Source: Actinomycetospora cinnamomea
Lineage (GTDB): Bacteria; Actinomycetota; Actinomycetes; Mycobacteriales; Pseudonocardiaceae
Length of the DNA stretch: 64,000 nucleotides
NCBI RefSeq assembly: GCF_003096675.1
Contig: NZ_QEKW01000016.1
Span: 55,247-119,246, forward strand
Direction of reading: 5' to 3'
Below, one piece after another: positions 45,189 to 53,184 of this stretch. Numbering within the stretch: the first letter of the stretch is position 1; each line of letters begins with the position of its first letter. The notes below the pieces were generated by a model. It searched no databases, was not told the DNA's origin, and saw only the letters and a list, made by a program, of their open reading frames with translations. The position numbers and the translations under genes were made by a program.

Positions 45189-45799
45189 GCCTCCAGCGCC
45201 TCGTCCTGGTGCGCCACGGGCGCACGACCTGGAACGCGGAGAGCCGGATGCAGGGGCGGCTGGACCCCGAGCTGGACGAGACCGGACGCGCCCAGGCCCT
45301 CGCCGCCGCGCCCGTGCTCACCGTCTACGAGCCGGTGCTGCTCGTCGCCTCCGACCAGGTCCGGGCGTGGCGCACCGCGGAGGCCGTCGCCAAGGAGGCC
45401 GCCCTCGTCCCCCGCCCGGAGCCGCGGCTGCGCGAGACCGCGCTCGGGGACTGGGAGGGTCTCACCGGTCGCGAGGTGGAGGACGGCTGGCCCGGCGGGC
45501 TGGAGTCCTGGCGCACCGACCCGGCCTGGGCGCCGCCGGGTGGGGAGTCCCGCGTGGACGTCGCCCGCCGCGCCGTCCCCGTCCTCGACGACCTCGCCGG
45601 CGAGCTGGCCGGGACCGACGAGCGGCAGACGGCGATGGTCGTGGCGCACGGCGGCACGATCAGCGCGCTGACGGCGTCCACCCTGGGCTGGCCGATCGAG
45701 GCGTGGCACTCGCTGCAACCGCTCGCCAACTGCGCCTGGGCGGTGCTCGAGCACCGCATCGACCGCTGGCGCCTGCGGGCCTGGGGCCTCGAGGCGTGA
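45185..45799 (+). CDS. gpgP: Histidine phosphatase, probable glucosyl-3-phosphoglycerate phosphatase
   Basis: 204 residues. The phosphohistidine site is LVLVRHGRTTWNAESRMQG (His11), the second His is in VVAHGGTISAL, and the acid is in RLRETALGDWEG. In mycobacteria the gene in this position (Rv2419c) dephosphorylates glucosyl-3-phosphoglycerate in methylglucose lipopolysaccharide synthesis. The next gene is an octT homologue, which supports that role; without it, only a general phosphatase could be claimed. Overlaps at both ends. Confidence 0.85.
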   Translation: MSLQRLVLVRHGRTTWNAESRMQGRLDPELDETGRAQALAAAPVLTVYEPVLLVASDQVRAWRTAEAVAKEAALVPRPEPRLRETALGDWEGLTGREVEDGWPGGLESWRTDPAWAPPGGESRVDVARRAVPVLDDLAGELAGTDERQTAMVVAHGGTISALTASTLGWPIEAWHSLQPLANCAWAVLEHRIDRWRLRAWGLEA

Positions 45800-46521
45800 G
45801 CGCCGGGCCGGTGCTCGTCGTCGTCGCCGACTCGCTGTCCTTCCACGGCCCCGACCGCGCCGAGCCGGCCGACGAACCCCGCCTGTGGCCCCACGTCGCG
45901 GCGCGGACGGCCGGCGGGCGGGCCGAGCTGCACGCGGGCCTGGGCTGGACGGCGCGCCACGCGTGGCGGGCGATGGCCGGCGACCCGCGCATCTGGGCGT
46001 CGCTGCGCCGCGCCGACGCCGTGGTGCTGGGGGTCGGGGGCATGGACACGCTGCCCTCGCCGGTGCCGACGTCGGTGCGCGAGCTGATCCCCGCCGTGCG
46101 GCCGGCGCGGCTGCGGCGGGCGTTGCGGGACGGGCACGCGTGGCTGACGCCCCGGGCGGCGCGGCTGCTGGGCCCGGCGGGTCCGGTGGCGCTGCCCCCG
46201 CGCGAGACCGTGCGGCACCTCGAGCGGCTGCGCGTCGCGGTGACCGCGCTGATCCCGGGCCTGCCCGTGGTCGGGATGCTGCCCGCGGTGCACCGGGCAC
46301 CGCTCTACGGCGGGGTGCACGCCGGGCGGGAGCGCCACGTCGCGGCGATGACCGCCTGGGCGCACGCGCACGACGTCGTGCTCGTCGACCCGGCCCCGCT
46401 CGTCGCCGACCACGTGCTCGGCGGCCACGGCAACCCCGACGGCATCCACTGGGGCTGGCCGGCGCACGCGGTCGTCGGCGAGGCGATCGGTCGCGCGGTC
46501 GGGGAGGCGCTGGCGGGCTGA
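45796..46521 (+). CDS. octT: Probable diglucosylglycerate octanoyltransferase
   Basis: 241 residues of SGNH/GDSL type: the nucleophile block is VLVVVADSLSFHG, GVGGMDTLP stands where the GXND block is expected, and the last block has Asp and His in DGIHWGWPAH. Mycobacterial OctT (Rv2418c) transfers octanoate to diglucosylglycerate, an early precursor of methylglucose lipopolysaccharide. Identity rests on gene order and family shape; the GPG synthase and methyltransferase genes are not in the window. GTG overlaps the gpgP stop. Confidence 0.75.
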   Translation: MSAGPVLVVVADSLSFHGPDRAEPADEPRLWPHVAARTAGGRAELHAGLGWTARHAWRAMAGDPRIWASLRRADAVVLGVGGMDTLPSPVPTSVRELIPAVRPARLRRALRDGHAWLTPRAARLLGPAGPVALPPRETVRHLERLRVAVTALIPGLPVVGMLPAVHRAPLYGGVHAGRERHVAAMTAWAHAHDVVLVDPAPLVADHVLGGHGNPDGIHWGWPAHAVVGEAIGRAVGEALAG

Positions 46522-46575
46522 GCCGATCGCCAGGGACGTTGCCCTCCGGGATGTCGTCGCGCGACGGTGGTGCCC

Positions 46576-47007
46576 ATGGTGACCGTGGTGAACCGGCTGG
46601 ACGTCGACGCCGCCCCGGAGACGGTGTTCGACCACGTCGCGGACCTGCGCACCGAGGCCGTGTGGAACCCGGCGTGCCGCCGTGTCGACCTTCTCGGTCG
46701 GGAGCCGCTCGGTGTCGGGTCGCGCTTCCGCGGGACGTGGCACGGGATGGGGACCGCGGACGCGGAGATCCTCGCGTTCGACCGGCCGTGGTACTGGCGC
46801 ACGCGGCTGCGGTTCCGCGGCGTCGACGTCGACATCGTCGGCGAGGTCACCGACCGGGAGCGGGGGTGCCACCTGACCCTCACGCTCGAGCTCGGGGCGC
46901 GCGGGGTGGCACGACCGCTGCTGCCGCCGGCCGGTGTCGTCCTGCGTGCCGCGGGCCGGCGCAACATGCGCCGCCTCGCGGAGATGCTCACGATGCCCGG
47001 GGTCTGA
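46576..47007 (+). CDS. SRPBCC (START-like) family protein
   Basis: 143 residues of polyketide cyclase/dehydrase-type helix-grip fold: LDVDAAPETVFDHVADLRTE, WNPACRRVDLLG, FRGTWHGMG. These bind hydrophobic ligands; here no partner suggests which. The gene is convergent with the PQQ dehydrogenase gene (15 bases apart). Confidence 0.75.
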   Translation: MVTVVNRLDVDAAPETVFDHVADLRTEAVWNPACRRVDLLGREPLGVGSRFRGTWHGMGTADAEILAFDRPWYWRTRLRFRGVDVDIVGEVTDRERGCHLTLTLELGARGVARPLLPPAGVVLRAAGRRNMRRLAEMLTMPGV

Positions 47008-47022
47008 TCGTGCGCGCTGCCC

Positions 47023-48711
47023 TCAGCGGTCCTCGGGCAGGGCGAACACGACCACGGCGTCGCCGTGGGAACCGCCGATCAGCCCGGGCAGGAACCCGTC
47101 GGCCCAGCTGCCCCAGCCCGAGGGGACCGCGACGTACTGGCGGCCGTCGACGCTGTAGGTGGTGGGGCTGGAGTGGATGCCGCTGCCGGTCTGGAACTCC
47201 CAGAGCAGCTCCCCGGTGCGGGCGTCCCACGCGCCGACCTCGCCGGTGGGCCGGCCGGTGAACACGACGCCGCCGGCGGTGGCGAGGACCGAGGCGCACA
47301 TGGGCACCTCGTTGTGCCAACGCCACACCTCGCGCCCGGAGGTGTCGAAGGCCATGAGGTACCCGGCCATGTCCTCGGTGTCGACCGCGACGCTGGCGCT
47401 CCAGTAGGGGACGCTCTCCTTGAAGTCCTGGCGTCGACGGGTGATCGTCGCGCCGACGTCCTGCACGGGGACGTAGAAGAGGCCGGTGTCGGGGCTGTAG
47501 GCGGCGTGCGTCCATTCCTTCCCGCCGCCGGGCCCGGGCCAGAAGTGCACCGGCTCGCCCTCGTCCGCGGGGTACACCTTCGGGGTGACCGTGCCGTCGG
47601 GGGAGATCTCGCCCCAGGTGATGCGGTCGACGAACGGCGTGACGCTGACCAGCGTGCCGTCGGTGCGGTCGAGGACGAAGAAGTACCCGTTCTTGTCGAA
47701 GTGCCCGAGCAGCCGGCGCCCGTCGGACTCGAACAGGATGTTCTCCATGTTCGAGTCGTAGTCCCACAGGTCGTGCGGCGTGTACTGGTAGTGCCAGCGG
47801 ATGGCACCGGTGTCGGGCTCGACGGCGACGACGCTGTCGGTGTGGAGGTTGTCGCCCTCGCGGACCTCCCCGTCGAAGTCCGGAGAGGGGTTCCCGGTGC
47901 CCCAGTAGACGAGGTCGAGCTCGGGGTCGTAGGTGCCGGTGATCCAGCAGTTGCCGCCGCCGCGGGCCCACTCCTCGCCGTCGGGCCAGGTCTCGGAGCC
48001 GGGCTCGCCGGGGCGGGGCACCATGTAGGTCCGCCACCGCCGCTCACCGGTCTCCAGGTCGAACGCGTCGAGGTGGCCCCGGACGCCGAACTCCCCGCCC
48101 GAGCTGCCCACGATCACCATGTCCTTGACGACGAGCGGGGCGACCGTGGCGCTCTCGCCGGCGCGGACGTCGCCGTACGCGGTGTCCCACACGCACGCGC
48201 CGGTCGCGGCGTCGAGGGCCACGACGTGGGCGTTGAGCGTGACCACGTACACCTTCCCGTGGGCGACGGCGACGCCGCGGTTGACGTTGCCGCAGCACAG
48301 CGACAGGTCGGTCGGCACCTCGTGCTTGTAGCGCCAGAGCTGGTGCCCGTTGGTCGCGTCGAGGGCCCACACCCAGCCGTCCCACCCGGCCAGGAACATC
48401 ACGCCGTCCACGACGATCGGGGCGGCCTCGAACGCGTAGGTGGACTCGCCGGCATGCGTCCCCGCGGAGCCCGACTGGAAGATCCACGCCGGCGCGAGCC
48501 GGTGGGCGTTGTCGGGGGTGATCTGGTCGAGGCGGCTGAACCGCTGGCCGTCGTAGGCGCCGTAGTAGGTCATCCAGTTCTGCGGCTCGGAGCGCGCGTC
48601 GCGCAGCCGCTCGGCGGCGATGTCACGGGTCACCGGCGGCGCGGAGCCCGTCATGCCGCTGAACTCGCCCTGGTTCGTCGCGGTGCCGGCGTCGACGTAC
48701 TCGGTGGTCAT
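47023..48711 (-). CDS. PQQ-dependent alcohol dehydrogenase, lanthanide-type signature
   Basis: 562 residues forming an eight-bladed beta propeller with repeated tryptophan-docking motifs (GWVWALDATNGHQLWRY, AHVVALDAATGACVW). The vicinal disulfide Cys139-Cys140 (LSLCCGNVNRG), Glu207, Asn274 and Asp317 form the PQQ/metal site. Asp319, two residues after the catalytic Asp (WDYDS), is the extra acid that in XoxF/ExaF-type enzymes marks lanthanide use; calcium enzymes have Ala or Ser there. No signal peptide is visible at the N terminus, though these enzymes normally work outside the membrane. The downstream-strand neighbour is the MSMEG_3727-type PQQ-associated gene. No PQQ synthesis or cytochrome gene is in the window. 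Confidence 0.9.
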   Translation of the reverse strand: MTTEYVDAGTATNQGEFSGMTGSAPPVTRDIAAERLRDARSEPQNWMTYYGAYDGQRFSRLDQITPDNAHRLAPAWIFQSGSAGTHAGESTYAFEAAPIVVDGVMFLAGWDGWVWALDATNGHQLWRYKHEVPTDLSLCCGNVNRGVAVAHGKVYVVTLNAHVVALDAATGACVWDTAYGDVRAGESATVAPLVVKDMVIVGSSGGEFGVRGHLDAFDLETGERRWRTYMVPRPGEPGSETWPDGEEWARGGGNCWITGTYDPELDLVYWGTGNPSPDFDGEVREGDNLHTDSVVAVEPDTGAIRWHYQYTPHDLWDYDSNMENILFESDGRRLLGHFDKNGYFFVLDRTDGTLVSVTPFVDRITWGEISPDGTVTPKVYPADEGEPVHFWPGPGGGKEWTHAAYSPDTGLFYVPVQDVGATITRRRQDFKESVPYWSASVAVDTEDMAGYLMAFDTSGREVWRWHNEVPMCASVLATAGGVVFTGRPTGEVGAWDARTGELLWEFQTGSGIHSSPTTYSVDGRQYVAVPSGWGSWADGFLPGLIGGSHGDAVVVFALPEDR

Positions 48712-48738
48712 GGGGTACCTCGCTGGTGGACGGCGTGG

Positions 48739-49203
48739 CTAGGGGCGCGGCTGGTCGGGACGGTCGAGCCGGGCGTGGTCGGGGACGTCGCCGAGGACGA
48801 GGATGACGCCGCGCAGGCCACTGCCCTGGTCGTTGCCGATCGCGGAGCTGAACCAGTACAGGCCCGGCCCGTCGAGGTTGATCCGCGCGGTGCCGCGCGA
48901 GTACGACGGCAGCGGGAGGAACTGGCGGTCACCGTTGCTGGGGAACAGCGCCGCGTGCGTCCCGGCGTCGTCGTTGACGACGTCGAGCTCCGCGTCGCCG
49001 CCGTGCGGGAGCACCAGGATCGATGGTTCCCAGATCATCTGGTCCGGCACGATCCGCACCCGCGCCCGCATCCACCCGTCGGCGTCCTCGGTGGCGTAGC
49101 CGACCGAGCCGGACGCGGTCAGCCGTCCGATCGCCGCCCGGTTCTTCCTGTCCAGGCCGAGTTCGTCCACGGCCTGGGACACGTCCTGGAGTCGAGTGGT
49201 CAT
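48739..49203 (-). CDS. PQQ-associated protein, MSMEG_3727 type
   Basis: 154 residues, upstream of and parallel to the PQQ dehydrogenase gene (27 bp gap), as in Mycobacterium smegmatis. Cupredoxin-like beta sandwich: RVRIVPDQMIWEPSILVLPH, GGDAELDVVNDDAGTHAALF, GLYWFSSAIGNDQGSGLRGV. No complete type 1 copper set (His, Cys, His, Met) is seen, so it may not bind copper; a role as electron carrier or stabiliser of the dehydrogenase is inference. It too lacks a signal peptide. Confidence 0.8.
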   Translation of the reverse strand: MTTRLQDVSQAVDELGLDRKNRAAIGRLTASGSVGYATEDADGWMRARVRIVPDQMIWEPSILVLPHGGDAELDVVNDDAGTHAALFPSNGDRQFLPLPSYSRGTARINLDGPGLYWFSSAIGNDQGSGLRGVILVLGDVPDHARLDRPDQPRP

Positions 49204-49568
49204 CAGCGCTCCGAGGTTCGGGAGAAGTCGCCCTCGGACGGGGACACCGGCCGGGAACCGTCGGGCTCCTCGGACGCCGGAGTGGGTCGTCGCGGACGGT
49301 GTCGCCGTCGAGGCGGGGCCCAGCTGAGCGGTCAACCGTCACCCGACGGTGGCAGCGCACGGATCCGCCCGGCAACGGCGCGAGGTTGCGATCGGCTGAC
49401 GGCCCTCGGGCGGCGAGGGCTCGCCGCGGCGTTCGGACGAACCGGGGCGGCCGTCCGTCCCTGGCTCCGGGGAGACGTGGCCTCGTCTCGTCCACAGGGT
49501 CACCGGCCGTCCCCAGGGCCGGGGCGAGCGGTACCGCCTCCGGGGAGGGCGTTCCTAGCGTCTCGACC
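49204..49568. other. Divergent intergenic region, PQQ operon and comEA
   Basis: 365 bases with no gene that has coding periodicity plus a start signal. It should carry the promoters for the PQQ operon (minus) and comEA (plus). The only clear element is the comEA -10 box TAGCGT at 49556-49561. Confidence 0.5.
49556..49561 (+). promoter_or_regulatory. -10 box of comEA, leaderless
   Basis: TAGCGT ends 7 nt before the GTG start and there is no ribosome-binding site between, so the comEA transcript probably starts at its start codon. Confidence 0.4.
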
Positions 49569-50663
49569 GTGTTCCGCTCCACCGCGTCGACGGCGCCCGA
49601 CGTGCCCGCCGACCGCTCGCGTCACCGGCTCCGCTCGCTCGGCGCGACGTCGGCCGGGGCACCACGGAGCGATCGCGCTCCGGCGCGATCGGTCGGGGGG
49701 ACCCCGTGGGGCGGGCCCGGGGAGGTCGACCTTTCGCCGTCGGGCGCGGACGGATCGACGCGGGTCGGGTGGCCCGGCGCCCCGTCCGGCACGCCGGCGG
49801 CGCGCCTGCGCCTCCCGGGGACCGCCGGTGCTCGGTCTCCGGCCGGGGCTCGTGAGGCGCCGCCGGAGTCGGACGACCCGTGGTGGGACGACGGGGACGA
49901 CGACCCGGACGACGTCGCGGCCCCGAGGCGCGGCAGCGCCTGGGACCCGTCGCCACGGGGCGACCGGGCGCGCCGGTGGGCGGAGCGGTGGCTCCCCGCG
50001 TCCTGGGCGGGGGCTCGCTGGAATCCGGGACGGACCGGCGCGCTCGCCCTCGCCGCCGTCGCCGCCGTCGCCGCGGTGGTCGCGGCCGTCGGCGTGTGGG
50101 CCGACCGCCCGGTGCCCGAGCCGGTGCCGTCGTTGCCGCTGGTCGCGGGCGCGCCCGCGCCGCCCGCGACCGCCGGCCCGCCCTCGGCGGCCCCCGTCGA
50201 CGCGGGGCCGATCGTCGTGTCGGTGTCCGGCAAGGTGCACCGCCCGGGTCTCGTGCGCCTCGCCCCGGGCAGCCGCGTCGGCGACGCGGTCGACGCCGCC
50301 GGCGGGGCCACACCCGACGCGGACCTGACCGGGCTCAACCTCGCCGCCCGGATCGCCGACGGCGAGCAGGTGGTCGTCGGGGTGCCGACGCCCGCGGCGG
50401 CGGGCGCCGGCGCTGCGGGGTCAGGCGCCGCTCCGACGGGCGGGGGAGCGGGCGGCGCTCCCGCACCGGGTGGCCGTGTCGACCTGAACACCGCGACGCT
50501 CGAGCAGCTCGACCAGCTGCCCGGCGTCGGCCCGGTCACCGCCCAGCGGATCCTCGAGTGGCGCGCGCAGAACGGGCGCTTCACCGCCGTCGAGCAGCTG
50601 CAGGAGGTCAGCGGCATCGGCGAGGCCCGCCTGGCCAACCTGCGCGACCTGGTGACGGTGTGA
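49569..50663 (+). CDS. comEA: ComEA family DNA-binding protein
   Basis: 364 residues. A long disordered N-terminal region of about 155 residues precedes one membrane segment (ALALAAVAAVAAVVAAVGVW), then an extracellular SLBB-type domain (IVVSVSGKVHRPGLVRLAPG) and a C-terminal helix-hairpin-helix pair (VDLNTATLEQLDQLPGVGPV, VSGIGEARLANLRDLV) that binds double-stranded DNA. In naturally competent bacteria ComEA captures DNA for ComEC; in actinomycetes the pair is widely kept without proven competence. Overlaps comEC. Confidence 0.92.
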   Translation: MFRSTASTAPDVPADRSRHRLRSLGATSAGAPRSDRAPARSVGGTPWGGPGEVDLSPSGADGSTRVGWPGAPSGTPAARLRLPGTAGARSPAGAREAPPESDDPWWDDGDDDPDDVAAPRRGSAWDPSPRGDRARRWAERWLPASWAGARWNPGRTGALALAAVAAVAAVVAAVGVWADRPVPEPVPSLPLVAGAPAPPATAGPPSAAPVDAGPIVVSVSGKVHRPGLVRLAPGSRVGDAVDAAGGATPDADLTGLNLAARIADGEQVVVGVPTPAAAGAGAAGSGAAPTGGGAGGAPAPGGRVDLNTATLEQLDQLPGVGPVTAQRILEWRAQNGRFTAVEQLQEVSGIGEARLANLRDLVTV

Positions 50664-53092
50664 GTCGCGGTGTGGCTCGCCCTCCGGGGACGGCGACCCC
50701 ACCGTCGGAGGTGCCCGCCCCGCCCGACCTGCGCCTCGTGCCCGCCGCGCTGGCGTCGTGGGGCGTGGCCGTCGCGGCCCTCACCGCGGGCTGGGGCGCG
50801 GCGGCCGTCCTCGTCGCCCTCGCCGGGGTGGCGGTGGTCGTGGCCGCGCGGCGGGTCGACGCCCGGCGGCGGGCAGGCCTGCGCGCCGCGGTGGTCGCGG
50901 CCGGCGGGTGCGCGGCCGCCGTCGGTCTGGTCGCCGGGTTCGCCGCCCACGCCGTCGCGAGCCATCCCGTGCGCCCGGCCACCGGCACCGGGGCGTCGGC
51001 CCGGCTGGACCTCGTGGTCACGGCCGATCCGCGGCCGGTGCGCTCGTCGGTTCCCGGGGCCGGACGGGTCGTGGTCCGGGGTGAGCTCGTCGGAGGGCAG
51101 GTCGGCGGACACATCGGCGGTGCCCCGGCCTGGCGCGCGGGTGGGCGGGTCGTGCTGATGGCGCCCGCCGAGCACTGGGCGGGCCTGCTGCCCGGCCAGC
51201 GGGTGAGTGCGCGGGGGAAGCTCGCCCCGCCCGACCGCGCCGACCTCACCGTCGCGGTGCTGCAGGTCCGCGGGCCACCCGGGGCGGCCGGACCGGTGCC
51301 GTCGGCCCAGCGCGTCGCGGGCGAGCTGCGCGCCGGGCTGCGCGACGCCGCCCGCGCGGTGCTCGCCGAGGACCCGGCCGGTCTGCTCCCCGGCCTCGTC
51401 GTCGGGGACACCTCGGGCGTGGCCCCGGGCCTGGCCGACGACTTCCGCACGGCCGGGCTCACCCACCTCACCGCGGTCTCGGGCACCAACGTCGCGATCG
51501 TGTGCGGCGCGGTGGTGCTCGTGGCCCGGCTCGTCCGCGCGGGTCCGCGGACGGCGGCGGTGCTGGCGGGGCTCGCGCTGGTCGGGTTCGTGGTGCTCGC
51601 CCGTCCCTCGCCGAGCGTGCTGCGTGCGGCGGTGATGGGCGGGGTCACGGTGCTCGCCCTGGCGGTGGGGCGGCGGCGTTCGGTGGTGCCGGCGCTGTGC
51701 GCGGCGGTGGTCGTGCTGCTGCTGGTCGACCCGGGACTGGCCACCGACCCGGGGTTCGCGCTGTCGGTGCTCGCCACCGGCGCGCTGGTGCTGTTCGCGC
51801 CCGGGCTGGTCGCGCGGATGCGGGCGCGCGGGGTGCCGCCGGGCGTCGCGGAGGCCCTGGCCGTGCCGGTGGCCGCGCATGTGGTCACCGCGCCGGTGAT
51901 CGCCGGTCTCTCGGGTGAGGTGAGCCTGGTCGCGGTGGTCGCGAACCTGCTCGCGGCGCCCGCCGTGGCCCCGGTGACCGTGCTCGGGGTGCTCACCGCG
52001 GCGGTGGCGCCGGTGTGGGCCGGTGGTGCCCACGTGCTGGTGTCGCTCGCCGGGCCCGGGGTGTCGTGGCTGGTGTGGGTGGCGCGGCGGTGCGCGGCGG
52101 TGCCGGGCGCGACGATCACCTGGCCAGGTGGGGTGCCGGGCGCGCTGCTGCTCGCCGGGGCCGTGGTGCTGGCGGCGGTCGTGCTGCGGTGGCGTCGCCT
52201 GCGCGCGGTGGTGGCCGCGGTCCTGGTCGGCGCGCTGCTGGTGCTGGTGCCGACGCGGGTCGCGCCGCCGGGGTGGCCGCCCGCGCGGTGGTCGGTGGTG
52301 GCGTGCGACGTCGGTCAGGGCGACGCGCTGGTGCTGGCGACCGGCGAGCCGGGGCGCGCGGTGCTCGTCGACGTCGGCCCGGAGGCCGGCGTGATCGACG
52401 CGTGCCTGGCCCGGCTGGGCGTGCGGTCGCTGGCGCTGGTGGTGCTCAGCCACCTGCACGCCGACCACGTGGGCGGGCTCGCCGGCGCGCTGGCGGGGCG
52501 GGCGGTCGGCGGGATCGCGCTCGGGCCGGCGCGGGAGCCGGCCGACACCCTCGGGCAGGTCGTGCGGCGCGCGGGGGCGGCGCGGGCGCCGCTGGTCGGG
52601 CTCGGGCGGGGCACGGTGCTGCGCTGGCCGGGGCTGGTGCTCGAGGTCCTCGGCCCCGTCCGGCCTGTGGCGCACGTGGACGGGGAGGACGGTTCCGCGG
52701 TGAACGACACCTCGGTGGTGCTGCGCGCCCACACCCCGGTCGGGCGGGTCCTGCTGCCCGGCGACGCCGAGCTGGCCTCGCAGTCCTCGCTGCTCGGGGT
52801 GGGCTCCGACCTGCACGCCGAGATCCTCAAGGTGCCCCACCACGGCTCGCGGTCGTCGCTGCCGGCCTTCCTCACCGCGGCGCGGTCGTCGCTCGCGCTG
52901 GTCAGCGTGGGCCGCGGCAACACCTACGGGCACCCGAACCCGCAGATCGTGGGCCTGCTCGCCCGCAGCGGGGCGCTCGTGCGCCGCACCGACGAGTCGG
53001 GCGACATCGCGGTCGTGGCCGGCACCGGTCACGGCGCCGGCCCGTCCGTGGTCGCCCGCGGCGACCCGCGCCCCGACCCGAGGCGACGGTGA
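50660..53092 (+). CDS. comEC: ComEC/Rec2 DNA internalization protein
   Basis: 810 residues. An N-terminal membrane and OB-like region, the competence domain with multiple segments (GLTHLTAVSGTNVAIVCGAV is the classic motif), and a C-terminal metallo-beta-lactamase-like domain with LSHLHADHVGG and a second site at VPHHGSRSS. This domain may degrade the non-transported strand. GTG overlaps the comEA stop. Followed by a 13-bp hairpin. Confidence 0.93.
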   Translation: MSRGVARPPGTATPPSEVPAPPDLRLVPAALASWGVAVAALTAGWGAAAVLVALAGVAVVVAARRVDARRRAGLRAAVVAAGGCAAAVGLVAGFAAHAVASHPVRPATGTGASARLDLVVTADPRPVRSSVPGAGRVVVRGELVGGQVGGHIGGAPAWRAGGRVVLMAPAEHWAGLLPGQRVSARGKLAPPDRADLTVAVLQVRGPPGAAGPVPSAQRVAGELRAGLRDAARAVLAEDPAGLLPGLVVGDTSGVAPGLADDFRTAGLTHLTAVSGTNVAIVCGAVVLVARLVRAGPRTAAVLAGLALVGFVVLARPSPSVLRAAVMGGVTVLALAVGRRRSVVPALCAAVVVLLLVDPGLATDPGFALSVLATGALVLFAPGLVARMRARGVPPGVAEALAVPVAAHVVTAPVIAGLSGEVSLVAVVANLLAAPAVAPVTVLGVLTAAVAPVWAGGAHVLVSLAGPGVSWLVWVARRCAAVPGATITWPGGVPGALLLAGAVVLAAVVLRWRRLRAVVAAVLVGALLVLVPTRVAPPGWPPARWSVVACDVGQGDALVLATGEPGRAVLVDVGPEAGVIDACLARLGVRSLALVVLSHLHADHVGGLAGALAGRAVGGIALGPAREPADTLGQVVRRAGAARAPLVGLGRGTVLRWPGLVLEVLGPVRPVAHVDGEDGSAVNDTSVVLRAHTPVGRVLLPGDAELASQSSLLGVGSDLHAEILKVPHHGSRSSLPAFLTAARSSLALVSVGRGNTYGHPNPQIVGLLARSGALVRRTDESGDIAVVAGTGHGAGPSVVARGDPRPDPRRR

Positions 53093-53097
53093 CCACC

Positions 53098-53127
53098 CGG
53101 AGCCGTGTCCTCGGGACACGGGCTCCG
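53098..53127 (+). terminator. Terminator after comEC
   Basis: CGGAGCC-GTGTCC pairs with GGACAC-GGGCTCCG over about 13 bp with a short loop (one bulged G), 6 bases after the comEC stop. Confidence 0.65.
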
Positions 53128-53150
53128 CGGGCTCTCACCGGAGGGACGGC

Positions 53151-53175
53151 GGAGCGTGTCCCCAGGGCACGCTCC
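53151..53175 (-). terminator. Terminator after thrC
   Basis: GGAGCGTGTCC and GGGCACGCTCC pair over 11 bp (one G-T pair) with a 3-base loop, 10 bases beyond the thrC stop; it can also back up the comEC terminator on the other strand. Confidence 0.6.
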
Positions 53176-53184
53176 ACCCCGCCA

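Noticed and set aside
49622..53119. Minus-strand frame of about 1165 codons opposite comEA and comEC
   Set aside because: Antisense shadow: the His/Arg/Gly-rich composition arises from the GC-rich codons of the real genes.
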